Positions 1-7,005 of a stretch of DNA of 64,000 nt are shown here, piece by piece; the first letter of the stretch is position 1; the number at the start of each line of letters is the position of its first letter. A model generated the notes under the pieces. That model did not search any database and had not been told where the DNA came from. It saw only the letters and a list, made by a program, of their open reading frames with translations. Origin of the DNA: an uncultured Clostridia bacterium (GTDB taxonomy: Bacteria > Bacillota > Clostridia > Oscillospirales > Oscillospiraceae); NCBI GenBank assembly GCA_937894515.1, contig CALCRH010000258.1, positions 1 to 64,000 of the forward strand. The letters are read 5' to 3'. A program made the position numbers and the translations under genes.

Positions 1-52
1 CGCGACCTTGCCAAGGTCGAGGTAGCGAGTTCGAGCCTCGTCGCCCGCTCCA
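1..52 (+). tRNA. tRNA-Gly (GCC), 3' part only
   Basis: The window opens inside a tRNA. The anticodon stem-loop (CGACC / loop TTGCCAA / GGTCG) reads anticodon GCC, followed by a T-arm with TTCGAGC and an acceptor 3' strand CGCCCGC, discriminator T and encoded CCA at 50-52. The 5' half lies before the window. The 3' end is engulfed by a long inverted repeat and its last 20 bases (32-51) recur exactly at 378-397. Confidence 0.9.
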
Positions 53-94
53 AAATAAAACACCACCCTTTGGGTGGTGTTTTATTTTGGAGCG
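46..94. terminator. 23-bp perfect inverted repeat at the tRNA-Gly 3' end
   Basis: Arms 46-68 and 72-94 are perfectly complementary around a TTT loop. The core CACCACCC/GGGTGGTG is flanked by A- and T-rich arms, so it should work as an intrinsic terminator in both directions. Unusually, the stem extends into the tRNA acceptor (CGCTCCA), so the stem could compete with the acceptor stem until it is trimmed. Confidence 0.8.
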
Positions 95-454
95 AGCTCC
101 TCGGCGCTCTCGTTGTGTCAACCGTTTTCCAGTCCACTCTCGTGGACATGAAAAACGGGACACTGCCTTTTTTCCGCCTCGCTTTATCTGCCACAGGCAG
201 CGCTTCGGCGGAAAACTCCTCGCCCGCAATAAGGTACACCACCCAACGGGTGGTGTTTTGTTTTTGGAATACAGCGGGCAGAGGCTCGAAAAGACCGGTC
301 ACACCGCAGGTGTGAGCCAAACAATCCGGTGGATTGTTTGGCAGGTCGAGTGCGTGTCGGCGACGGTAGTCGCCGAGCGAGCCTCGTCGCCCGCTCCGCT
401 CGATGCAGCGGCTACGCTGCAGCATTGAGAACACAAAAACTCCCCCATTCTCCG
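95..454. repeat. Non-coding hairpin array with a copied tRNA-Gly 3' end
   Basis: No convincing gene is present. Five short perfect hairpins lie in a row: 236-256 (ACACCACCC/GGGTGGTGT, followed by a T-rich run), 301-313, 317-341 (11-bp arms), 359-374 and 404-421. Positions 378-397 repeat exactly the last 20 bases of the tRNA-Gly (32-51). The stretch 206-265 resembles a decayed copy of tRNA end plus terminator. This looks like debris of repeated copying next to a tRNA gene. Confidence 0.6.
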
Positions 455-483
455 TTGACATTTTCACCGGCATTGGATATACT
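455..483 (+). promoter_or_regulatory. Strong sigma-A promoter without an obvious gene
   Basis: TTGACA (455-460), 17-nt spacer, TATACT (478-483). Downstream on the plus strand there is no coding gene, only about 110 nt before a bidirectional terminator. Confidence 0.65.
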
Positions 484-573
484 GTCTTTGGTGGTTGATG
501 TGCGCGAGTTTCCGCGCTGCTCTACCTTTTTTTATTGAATCAATATCATATGGATATTTTTTGCCGTTTTCTT

Positions 574-602
574 CGTAGGGGACGGCGTCCTCGACGTCCC
601 GC
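574..602. repeat. Dispersed 'CGTAGGGG...CCCGC' palindrome, copy 1
   Basis: CGTAGGGGACGGCGTCC then TCGACGTCCCGC. It belongs to the same family as copies near 9222, 9998, 15170, 21911, 21967, 25413 and 25451. Conserved ends flank a variable self-complementary centre. Confidence 0.75.
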
Positions 603-635
603 AAAAAACCGTCACCCATCCGGTGACGGTTTTTT
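603..635. terminator. Bidirectional intrinsic terminator
   Basis: AAAAAACCGTCACC, 5-6 nt loop, GGTGACGGTTTTTT. It terminates the leftward operon ending with the thioesterase gene and would also stop the candidate small RNA coming from the left. Confidence 0.85.
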
Positions 636-652
636 CCTATTTCAACTCCCCC

Positions 653-1087
653 TTACAGCGGCATCCAGCTTCCGCTGCCGCTGGCCAACAGCTTGCCGGT
701 CTCGGCATCAATAAGCTCCGCCCGCTGACGGATCAGACTGCGCCCTGCCTTGACGATGTAAACCTTCATCTCCAGCTTCATGCCGTACTCCACGCCCCGC
801 AGGAACACCAGATTCATGTCGGTGGTGGTGGCTTCATTCTCCCCGGCGGTGAAGTTGGCCACCACGCCAAATGCCGTGTCGAACATTCCGGCGATGGCGC
901 CGCCGTGGATGCCGCCCTTTTCGTTGATCTGCCACTTCTGGGTCTCAAAGGCGTAGGTCACAGTCTGCTCCTCGTAGCTGCAGTCCACCAGATGGCACTT
1001 CATGTTTTCATCAAAGCCGCCGTCATTCAAGTTCAGATAGTGTTGGGACTTCTCCTCCACCATTCGGATCCATGCCTGCTTTTCCAT
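653..1087 (-). CDS. PaaI-like hotdog-fold thioesterase
   Basis: A 144-residue protein of the PaaI/YdiI hotdog family, which hydrolyses acyl-CoA thioesters in the cytoplasm. The family signature is seen around residues 58-70 (GGIHGGAIAGMFDTAFG), where the HGG turn starts the hotdog helix and the Asp is the usual catalytic acid. A TDMNLVFLRG strand follows, as expected. The substrate cannot be read from the sequence. It is the last gene of a minus-strand run yerC-like, methyltransferase, hslO, thioesterase. Only 10 nt separate it from hslO, and an AAGGAGA ribosome site precedes the ATG. Confidence 0.82.
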   Translation of the reverse strand: MEKQAWIRMVEEKSQHYLNLNDGGFDENMKCHLVDCSYEEQTVTYAFETQKWQINEKGGIHGGAIAGMFDTAFGVVANFTAGENEATTTDMNLVFLRGVEYGMKLEMKVYIVKAGRSLIRQRAELIDAETGKLLASGSGSWMPL

Positions 1088-1097
1088 ACCATTCTCC

Positions 1098-1973
1098 TTA
1101 TATCTCTTTCAACAACTCTTCCAGCTCTTCCGCGCTGAACCGGTACACCTCATCGCAGAACTGGCAGTTCAGCTCACAGCCGCCCTGTTCCCGGAGAATA
1201 CTCTCCAGTTCGTCCTTCCCCAGAGAGATCAGTGCACGCTCTACCCGCTGCCGGGAACAGTAGCACCGGTACTCCACCGGGGTGGTCTCCAGAATTTTCA
1301 GGTCAAAATCGCTCATGACCTCCCGCAGCAGATGCTCCGGGTCGTCGTCCCTGTCCAGAATGGCGGATACGTTGCCTGCGGCCATGATGCCGCCCTCCAC
1401 CTTGCAGATGGTATCCTCATCAGCGCCGGGCATCAGCTGAATGAGATAACCGCCGGCGGCTTTCACACTCTGATCCCGATCCACCAGCACGCCAAGGCCG
1501 CAGGCGGTAGGGATCTGCTCCGACTCCACGAAGTAGCCCGCGATGTCCTCGGCGATCTCGCCACCCAGCAGGTCGATGGTGCCCACATAGGGCTCTTTCA
1601 TGTGCAGGTCTTTGATGACGGTTATCGTGCCCTCGCTGCCCACAGCGCTGCCCACGTCCAGTTTGCCGTCCTTTCGCAGGGGCAGGTCCACCTGGGGATT
1701 GGTCACATAACCCCGGACATTGCCCTCGGGATCACTCACCGCCAGAACGGTACCCAACGGGCCGCCGCCCTTGATCTGCAAGGTCAGGCTGGCGCCATGA
1801 CCTTTCAGGGCGTTTCCCATCATGGCGCACCCGCTCAGCGCACGGCCCAAAGCCGCCGTTCCCACCGGCAGCGTCTTGTGGATCTGCCGGGCCCGCTCCA
1901 CCAGATCCCGGGAACTGATTGCCGCGGCCTGTACCATTCCGTCAGCGGAAATGGCTCTTACAATTCTATCCAT
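1098..1973 (-). CDS. hslO: Hsp33 redox-regulated chaperonin
   Basis: A 291-residue protein, normal for Hsp33, a cytoplasmic holdase chaperone switched on by oxidation. The four zinc cysteines are at the C-terminus: CYC near residue 240 and CQFC near 273, with the spacing seen in the family (C-x-C...C-x2-C). The N-terminal domain shows the typical GRALSGCAMMG segment and internal glycine-rich strands (LQIKGGGPLG). It starts 6 nt after the methyltransferase stop with an AGGA site. In an anaerobe it probably protects against sudden oxygen exposure. Confidence 0.93.
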   Translation of the reverse strand: MDRIVRAISADGMVQAAAISSRDLVERARQIHKTLPVGTAALGRALSGCAMMGNALKGHGASLTLQIKGGGPLGTVLAVSDPEGNVRGYVTNPQVDLPLRKDGKLDVGSAVGSEGTITVIKDLHMKEPYVGTIDLLGGEIAEDIAGYFVESEQIPTACGLGVLVDRDQSVKAAGGYLIQLMPGADEDTICKVEGGIMAAGNVSAILDRDDDPEHLLREVMSDFDLKILETTPVEYRCYCSRQRVERALISLGKDELESILREQGGCELNCQFCDEVYRFSAEELEELLKEI

Positions 1974-1979
1974 AAAGTC

Positions 1980-2717
1980 CTACTTCCTTATCGCTGTAAA
2001 ATAAATGCGCTGTTCGCCGTCTTTCGGACGGTGCAAAACGCCGTCACCGTAGGTATGTATCTCGCCGAAACCGGCCGTTTCCAGCCACGCCGTCAGTTCT
2101 TCCACGGTGTAACCTCTCTCCCGGTGCAGCTCAAAATCCCGCTCCCACGTATCGTCCTCGTTCCGGCGGAAAATGTCCATGTAATAGGAGCAGATGCTTC
2201 GCCGGTATTCCGTCCGCCAGACGCAGTAGGTATCCTCATTCTCGTCCAGAAACACCTGCCCGTCCAATGCCGCCAGCTTTTCCACCGTGTTGATGTCAAA
2301 TACCAGAATGCCGCCGGGGGCAATAAACAGATGCAGCCGCGCAAAGGTCCGCTGCACGTCCTTTGGGTCGGTCAGATAGTTCAGACTGTCCAGACAGCAG
2401 ATGGCGGCGTCCACCGTTCCGTAGAGATCCAGCTTCGGCATGGACTGCTGCAAAAACAGGGGCGGTATCCCCTCCCCCGTCTTGTTCATGGCCTCGCACA
2501 GCATTTCTTCGCTGTTGTCCACGCCGATCATCTCATAACCGCGCCGGGCCAGCAGCCAGGTCATGGTCCCGGTCCCGCAGGCCAGATCCAGCACGGTATG
2601 TACCGGTATTCTGCTCTTTCGGAACAGTTTTTCCAGATAATCCGCCCGCTTTTCGTAGCCCACGTCCCGGGTCAGGGCATCGTAGGCGCCGGCCAATGTG
2701 CTGTATGCATCATTCAT
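1980..2717 (-). CDS. Class I SAM-dependent methyltransferase
   Basis: A 245-residue Rossmann-fold methyltransferase. SAM motif I is VLDLACGTGTMTWLL near residue 42, followed by the acidic end of strand 2 (IGVDNSEEML) and motif III/IV (AAICCLDSLNYL). It has no domain that gives away the substrate. Related proteins in Clostridia are annotated only as Methyltransf_25 type. Its ATG overlaps the stop of the YerC-like regulator gene by 4 nt, so the two are translationally coupled and likely share control. Confidence 0.85.
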   Translation of the reverse strand: MNDAYSTLAGAYDALTRDVGYEKRADYLEKLFRKSRIPVHTVLDLACGTGTMTWLLARRGYEMIGVDNSEEMLCEAMNKTGEGIPPLFLQQSMPKLDLYGTVDAAICCLDSLNYLTDPKDVQRTFARLHLFIAPGGILVFDINTVEKLAALDGQVFLDENEDTYCVWRTEYRRSICSYYMDIFRRNEDDTWERDFELHRERGYTVEELTAWLETAGFGEIHTYGDGVLHRPKDGEQRIYFTAIRK

Positions 2718-3022
2718 TTCTCGTTCATCTTCTCCAACACGCTCTCATAGCCGCCGGCGCCGTTCAAAAGGCTGCGGTTGACCCGGCTGATAGTAGCACT
2801 GGAAGCCCCGGTCTTCTCCAGAATATCATTGTAGATCAAGCCCTCATTGAGCAGTGTCGCCACCTCAAAGCGCTGTTCCATGGAACGCAGTTCCGAAATG
2901 GTACACAAATCCTGGAAGAAATGATAGCATTCCTCCGGGGTCTCCAGAGTCAGGATTGCTTCATACAGAAGATCACTCTTTTTCTTCGTTGCGATTTTCG
3001 ACTTTGCTGTTCTGATTGCCAT
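2714..3022 (-). CDS. YerC/YecD family TrpR-related regulator
   Basis: A 102-residue protein with the Trp-repressor-like helix-turn-helix: residues around 50-90 (RSMEQRFEVATLLNEG, then YNDILEKTGASSATISRVN) match the YerC/YecD family. The start is an ATG with GGAGG 8 nt upstream. The promoter directly upstream contains an 18-bp perfect palindrome overlapping its -35 region, which makes autoregulation likely. It is the first gene of the operon with the methyltransferase, hslO and thioesterase. Confidence 0.88.
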   Translation of the reverse strand: MAIRTAKSKIATKKKSDLLYEAILTLETPEECYHFFQDLCTISELRSMEQRFEVATLLNEGLIYNDILEKTGASSATISRVNRSLLNGAGGYESVLEKMNEK

Positions 3023-3067
3023 ATCCGATTCCTCCGTCTATGAAAATCTGTTGCTTTAGCTCGCTAC

Positions 3068-3096
3068 ATTATAATAACACTTTCACGCGTGAAAGT
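3068..3096 (-). promoter_or_regulatory. Promoter with 18-bp perfect palindromic operator
   Basis: On the minus strand a TATAAT box lies at 3068-3073. The perfect palindrome ACTTTCACGCGTGAAAGT occupies 3079-3096, where the spacer and -35 should be. Overlap of an operator with the -35 suggests repression. The TrpR-like product of the downstream gene is the obvious candidate, but this is inference. Confidence 0.65.
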
Positions 3097-3107
3097 AAAG
3101 CATCTCC

Positions 3108-3953
3108 TCAGATATTTTCGCTTTTTCGCCGTAATTCTTCGGACGGGGCATACCCAAACTGCTTTTTATAAGCCCGGGAGAAGGTGGAATAGTCCTGATA
3201 TCCGCAATTTTCCGCCACCTCCCACAGCGGGATTCGCTTTTTGAAAAGCTGCTGTGCCATCAGCAGGCGTTTTTCCGTGACATAATTATGTATGGTATAG
3301 CCTGTCTCGCTGTGAAACAGCCGCATCAGGTGGTACTTGCTGATATAAAACCGTGCTGCCAGCTCGTCAATACTCAGATCCTCCGCCAGATGGGTGTTCA
3401 GGTATTGCAGCACCGCCACGATCTTTGTATCGCCGGAGGCCGCCTCCACATTCTGTCCCTGTGCTACTGTCCGGTTCAGCGCCACCATCAGTTGGGCAAA
3501 AAGCGCGCGGCACAGGATATCGCTGCCGAATCCTTCTTCTTCAGCGGCGCACTCCAGATCGTGCAGCAGCTTGTGGATCTGATCGCTGCCGCTGCTGTGA
3601 TAAACATAATGGAATTTCTCCTGTGTCTGGGTAAAGCACCAGCTCAGATCCTCTTCTCCCAGTTTTTGCAGGTACTCCGGCGAAATATACAGGATCATCC
3701 GATCATAAAAATCTCCCTTTGCCACCTCCGGACGGTGGATACTGCCCCGTCCCACCAGTACAAAGTCTCCCGGCTGCAAGTGAAAATGCTCTCCTTCCAC
3801 TGCGTAGTCTGCCCGTCCGGCCAGCAGCAAAATGACCTTGTGAAACGTGTGATAGTGATAAGGGATCTCCTCCTGCCGCTGGTGATCCCACAGGTGGAAC
3901 AGGCGAAAGTCCTCCTTCAAGTACCCTCTCTGCTCATAGGATAACGGTTCCAT
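3108..3953 (-). CDS. AraC family transcriptional regulator with cupin sensor domain
   Basis: A 281-residue regulator. The N-terminal half is a cupin-like ligand-binding domain (IPYHYHTFHKVILLLAG... LQPGDFVLVGRGSIH). The C-terminal 100 residues form the double helix-turn-helix (LSIDELAARFYISKYHLMRL, later FSRAYKKQFGYAPSEE). It is transcribed away from the NlpC/P60 gene. Its target and ligand are unknown; such regulators usually control an adjacent sugar or stress gene. A GGAGGAGA site sits before the ATG. No terminator is evident before the YerC-like promoter. Confidence 0.88.
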   Translation of the reverse strand: MEPLSYEQRGYLKEDFRLFHLWDHQRQEEIPYHYHTFHKVILLLAGRADYAVEGEHFHLQPGDFVLVGRGSIHRPEVAKGDFYDRMILYISPEYLQKLGEEDLSWCFTQTQEKFHYVYHSSGSDQIHKLLHDLECAAEEEGFGSDILCRALFAQLMVALNRTVAQGQNVEAASGDTKIVAVLQYLNTHLAEDLSIDELAARFYISKYHLMRLFHSETGYTIHNYVTEKRLLMAQQLFKKRIPLWEVAENCGYQDYSTFSRAYKKQFGYAPSEELRRKSENI

Positions 3954-4028
3954 ACAATCTCCTCCGCAGCACTTTTTGCTATTATAATATCACAAACAAA
4001 GCAAAAACTGCAACTTCTTTCAGCAGAT

Positions 4029-4122
4029 TTGACAAAATTTTCCCACACTCTTCACTTTTTGTAGCGTTAGGGCGAAAAATGTAGTATACTGTCGCTTGTA
4101 ATTTTGCGTCAAATACAAGCGA
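4029..4122 (+). promoter_or_regulatory. Promoter region and leader hairpin of the NlpC/P60 gene
   Basis: A TATACT box lies at 4085-4090; its -35 is weak, and a TTGACA at 4029-4034 is too far away to pair with it. Positions 4092-4100 and 4114-4122 form a perfect 9-bp inverted repeat (TCGCTTGTA/TACAAGCGA) just upstream of the ribosome site, either a leader hairpin or an operator. Confidence 0.4.
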
Positions 4123-4133
4123 AAGGTTTCCCC

Positions 4134-5033
4134 ATGAACATTCGAAAGCTTCTCTGTGCCGTTGCGGCACTGCTGCTTGTTGGCAGTACCTGCACGGCGG
4201 TACAGGCGATTCCCAAACAAAATACAGCCGCTTCCCTGCCTCTGATCCTCCCCGGCGAGGATACAGTCTGCATAAGCGACAACTATCTGACCCTGGATAC
4301 CCTGTTATCCTCGTCCGATGCAGTCTCCATTGCGCAGGATTATGCGGAAGCTCTGTTGTCACAATACGATGGCGTAAAGGTACAGGCTCAGGGTTCCATC
4401 AATCTGTGGAAATATCCCAACGGAAACACCGTTCTTTGCACGTTGACAAACGGTACGGTTGTGCGCCTGCTGGATATAAAGGGTGGATGGTATAAGGTTC
4501 TTGTGGATGCCATGGTCGGTTATTTCCGCACAGACTATGCTGTCCCGGTGGTCTATGCGGACTATGTGAAAGCCCCTGCGGTACAGGAGCCAGCTCCCAC
4601 AACTCCCACAGCAGCCCCGGTTGTCCCGCCTGTCACCGTCGACCCCACTTTGTCGCAAGTCCCCGATATCCGCCAGCGAATTGCCGACAGCGCCATGAGC
4701 TGGGTAGGTGTTCCCTATGTGTACGGCGGCAGCAGTACAGACGGCACCGACTGTTCCGGTTTCACCATGTCTGTCTTTTCTCAGTATGGCTACGGCCTTT
4801 ACCACGGTGCCATCAGTCAGTATAATCAATGCTGTGCCGTTACGACCCAACAGCGCGATGTAGGCGATCTGGTCTTCTTCAACTGGGGCAGCGGCATCGC
4901 CCATGTGGGGATCTATCTGGGCGGCGGCACTTTTGTCCATGCCAGTACTTCCAGCGGCGTGATCATCAGTTCCCTGAACGACAGCTATTATGCCAACGGT
5001 TATGTAGGTGCCGGTCGGATCCTGCCGGACTGA
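4134..5033 (+). CDS. Secreted SH3 and NlpC/P60 peptidoglycan hydrolase
   Basis: I place the start at the ATG at 4134 (AAAGG site upstream) because it begins a clean signal peptide, MNIRKLLCAVAALLLVG...AVQA; a TTG start 30 nt earlier would spoil it. An SH3-like domain follows (residues about 85-140, ending VGYFRTDYAVPV), then a proline-rich linker. The NlpC/P60 cysteine peptidase domain is last, with DCSGF carrying the catalytic Cys, then HVGIYLGGG with the catalytic His, and a third polar residue. It should cut peptide stems in the cell wall. It is monocistronic, with a terminator directly behind. Confidence 0.9.
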   Translation: MNIRKLLCAVAALLLVGSTCTAVQAIPKQNTAASLPLILPGEDTVCISDNYLTLDTLLSSSDAVSIAQDYAEALLSQYDGVKVQAQGSINLWKYPNGNTVLCTLTNGTVVRLLDIKGGWYKVLVDAMVGYFRTDYAVPVVYADYVKAPAVQEPAPTTPTAAPVVPPVTVDPTLSQVPDIRQRIADSAMSWVGVPYVYGGSSTDGTDCSGFTMSVFSQYGYGLYHGAISQYNQCCAVTTQQRDVGDLVFFNWGSGIAHVGIYLGGGTFVHASTSSGVIISSLNDSYYANGYVGAGRILPD

Positions 5034-5047
5034 ATACCAAATAGTTT

Positions 5048-5077
5048 AAACGGGAAGCCCATCGGCTTCCCGTTTTT
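5048..5077 (+). terminator. Intrinsic terminator
   Basis: AACGGGAAGCC/GGCTTCCCGTT stem followed by a T run, 14 nt after the NlpC/P60 stop. Confidence 0.88.
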
Positions 5078-5216
5078 ATTCGTATATACGCATATTTATT
5101 CATTTATGCATCTCTACATTTGTGCAATATAGCTTTTTTGTGTTTTTTATGATCTTGCGTTTTTATCTATTATTCACATAATTCCCCTTTTTTGTGAAAT
5201 TTTATTCATTTTTGTG

Positions 5217-5245
5217 TTGACTTTTATACACCAACGGCGTATAGT
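5217..5245 (+). promoter_or_regulatory. Promoter of the amino-acid ABC transporter
   Basis: TTGACT (5217-5222), 17-nt spacer, TATAGT (5240-5245). An AT-rich stretch (5079-5216) with no gene lies upstream. Confidence 0.8.
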
Positions 5246-5251
5246 AAGCAT

Positions 5252-5340
5252 TGTCAGGAGGACACAGTCCTCAAAACCAACCGTCTATACTCCCTCGCAA
5301 GGGTGAATATAGAACCACTCATAATAAAGAAAGGTTAGGA
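5252..5340 (+). promoter_or_regulatory. Structured 5' leader of the amino-acid ABC transporter
   Basis: The approximately 95-nt leader holds two hairpins: GAGGAC/GTCCTC at 5258-5272, and a longer one with TCTATA (5284-5289) paired to TATAGA (5308-5313) and an inner CCCT/AGGG. It has no T-box signature and matches no riboswitch I recognise. It may only stabilise the mRNA. Confidence 0.4.
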
Positions 5341-5347
5341 AATCCAA

Positions 5348-6175
5348 ATGAAAAAGTTTTTTGCATTACTGCTGGCACTGCTGATGGTGCTGTCTCTGGT
5401 AGCCTGCGGCAAGGAAGCCGCCCCCGCTGAAGAGGCATCCAATGTTCTGATCCTCGGCACCAGCGCCGACTATGCTCCCTTTGAGTTCATGTATCCCGAT
5501 GAAAGCGGCGAGATGGTCTACGGCGGCATCGATGTTGACGTTGCCAAGTACATTGCTGAGGACATGGGCATGGAGCTGCAGATTGAGAACATGAGCTTCG
5601 ACTATCTGCTGACCTCTCTGCAGAAGGGTGACTTCGATATGGTCATCGCCGCTATGGAAGGCGTTGGCGACAGACTGAACGCCGCTGACTTCTCCGATCC
5701 CTACTATACCGATATGCCTCCCATGATCCTGGTCAAGGCCGATGTTGCCGATCAGTACAAGACTCTGGCTGACTTCGATGGCAAGAACGTAGGCGCACAG
5801 GCCGCCACCACCAAGGCTGACATCGTCACCAACGATATGACCGGTGCTACACTGGTCACTCTGGCTCTGGTTCCCGATCTGGTCAACGAACTGGTCTATG
5901 GCAAGGTCGATGCCGTGGTTCTGGACGGTGCCGTTGCTATGGAATATGCCAAGGCTAACTCCGATCTGGTCGTTGCTGATGCCTCTGCTGAATTGGGCGA
6001 AGCCGCTCCCTATCAGGTAGCCGTTGCCAAGGGTGACCCCAAGGGTCTGCTGCCCGGCATCAACGCCGCCATCGCCAAGATGCAGGCTGACAACGCCGTG
6101 GAAACCTTCATTGCCAACGCCGATGCTCTGAGCGATGTGGCCGTGGAAGTCAGCGCTGACGCTCCTGCCGCATAA
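5348..6175 (+). CDS. Amino-acid ABC transporter substrate-binding lipoprotein
   Basis: A 275-residue periplasmic-type binding protein (SBP_bac_3 family) anchored by a lipobox (LSLVACG, Cys about 20). The mature part begins LILGTSADYAPFEF and contains GIDVDVAKYIAEDMG and the QKGDFDMVIAAM segment typical of polar amino-acid binders such as GlnH or HisJ. It captures an amino acid outside the membrane and delivers it to the permease encoded next. A stem-loop after the gene should leave it better expressed than the permease and ATPase. Confidence 0.92.
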   Translation: MKKFFALLLALLMVLSLVACGKEAAPAEEASNVLILGTSADYAPFEFMYPDESGEMVYGGIDVDVAKYIAEDMGMELQIENMSFDYLLTSLQKGDFDMVIAAMEGVGDRLNAADFSDPYYTDMPPMILVKADVADQYKTLADFDGKNVGAQAATTKADIVTNDMTGATLVTLALVPDLVNELVYGKVDAVVLDGAVAMEYAKANSDLVVADASAELGEAAPYQVAVAKGDPKGLLPGINAAIAKMQADNAVETFIANADALSDVAVEVSADAPAA

Positions 6176-6194
6176 AACAAGAACCGTTTTTATT

Positions 6195-6240
6195 CAAACA
6201 AAGATGCAAAGCCGGAAAACCGGCTTTGCACCTTTGTTTG
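6195..6240 (+). terminator. Intercistronic hairpin after the binding protein
   Basis: A long stem CAAACAAAG..GCAAAGCCGG / CCGGCTTTGC..CTTTGTTTG with an AAAA loop and one small bulge. It has no long T run. It is the common partial terminator or mRNA 3'-end protector that gives excess binding protein over the membrane subunits. Confidence 0.7.
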
Positions 6241-6273
6241 TTCCCAATCATTAACTGAAAGGAGCCCCTGCCT

Positions 6274-7005
6274 ATGTGGTGGAGCAACCTCTTTGTGGGC
6301 ATGTCGCCTGCATCTTTCTTTAACTTCTCTTTCTTTCCCAAATACCTGGCCTTTTTTGGTCAGGGCGTTCTCTATACCCTGCTTCTTGCCGTGGTCTCCG
6401 TGCTGCTCGCTGTGATCCCCGCCCTGTTGCTGGCGGTGATGCGTCTGAGCAAAAATAAGATCGTCAAAACCATCTCCGGTGCCTATATTGCGGTGTTCCG
6501 TTCTACGCCGCTGCTGGTGCAGTTGATGATCATCTATTACGGCCTGTTCGGCGCAATCACGATCCCCCGCATCACCCTGCTGGGCTTTATCGACATCAGC
6601 CGTTTCATCCCCGGTGTGGTAGCGCTGGCACTGAACAGCTCTGCCTATGTGGCCGAGATTTTCCGCGCCGGTATTCTGGCAGTAGATATCGGCCAGACCG
6701 AGGCAGCCCGTTCTCTGGGACTTTCTCAATGGCATACCATGCGTCTGGTGGTTCTGCCCCAGGCCATCAAGAACGTCCTGCCCGCACTGGCCAACGAGAT
6801 CGTCACCATGGTCAAGGAAAGCTCCATCTGCTCCATGCTGGGCATGGCAGAGCTGATGTTTGCCGCCAAGACCGTGGCTGCCAGTACATATATCTCTATC
6901 GGTCCGTATGTTATGGCTGCCCTCATCTATTTCTGCATCAATTACCCCGCTTCCAAAGCTATCGAAGCCGTTGAAAGGAGGATGCGCCGTGGCGACAAGC
7001 AATGA
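6274..7005 (+). CDS. Amino-acid ABC transporter permease
   Basis: A 243-residue HisM/GlnP-type permease with about five membrane segments. The conserved EAA cytoplasmic loop reads EAARSLGLSQWHTMRLVVLPQAIKN, shown here only as a landmark near residues 150-170. The ATG follows a GGAG site. Its 3' end overlaps the start of the ATPase gene by 17 nt, so the two are coupled. It forms the channel for the amino acid bound by the lipoprotein upstream. Confidence 0.93.
   Translation: MWWSNLFVGMSPASFFNFSFFPKYLAFFGQGVLYTLLLAVVSVLLAVIPALLLAVMRLSKNKIVKTISGAYIAVFRSTPLLVQLMIIYYGLFGAITIPRITLLGFIDISRFIPGVVALALNSSAYVAEIFRAGILAVDIGQTEAARSLGLSQWHTMRLVVLPQAIKNVLPALANEIVTMVKESSICSMLGMAELMFAAKTVAASTYISIGPYVMAALIYFCINYPASKAIEAVERRMRRGDKQ

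Larger units (their letters stand above)
490..635 (+). ncRNA. Candidate small RNA, about 145 nt
   Basis: This is the predicted transcript between the consensus promoter at 455-483 and the hairpin/T-run at 603-635. It contains the dispersed palindrome at 574-602. No Shine-Dalgarno-preceded open frame is visible; the only open stretch is a 16-codon GTG frame. It is antisense to the 3' end of no annotated gene, because the thioesterase stops at 653. The call rests on promoter and terminator geometry only. Confidence 0.35.

Noticed and set aside
378..397. Attachment site of an integrated element (att) based on the tRNA-Gly end repeat
   Set aside because: Only about 330 bp separate the copies and no integrase lies between or near them. 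Kept as an observation, not as an att call.
1332..2750. Long open frame on the plus strand across hslO and the methyltransferase
   Set aside because: It is the mirror of two well-supported minus-strand genes, with low-complexity composition and no motif.
5252..5340. T-box or amino-acid riboswitch before the ABC transporter
   Set aside because: No T-box core (UGGN'CC-type) motif, no AG bulge, no terminator alternative.
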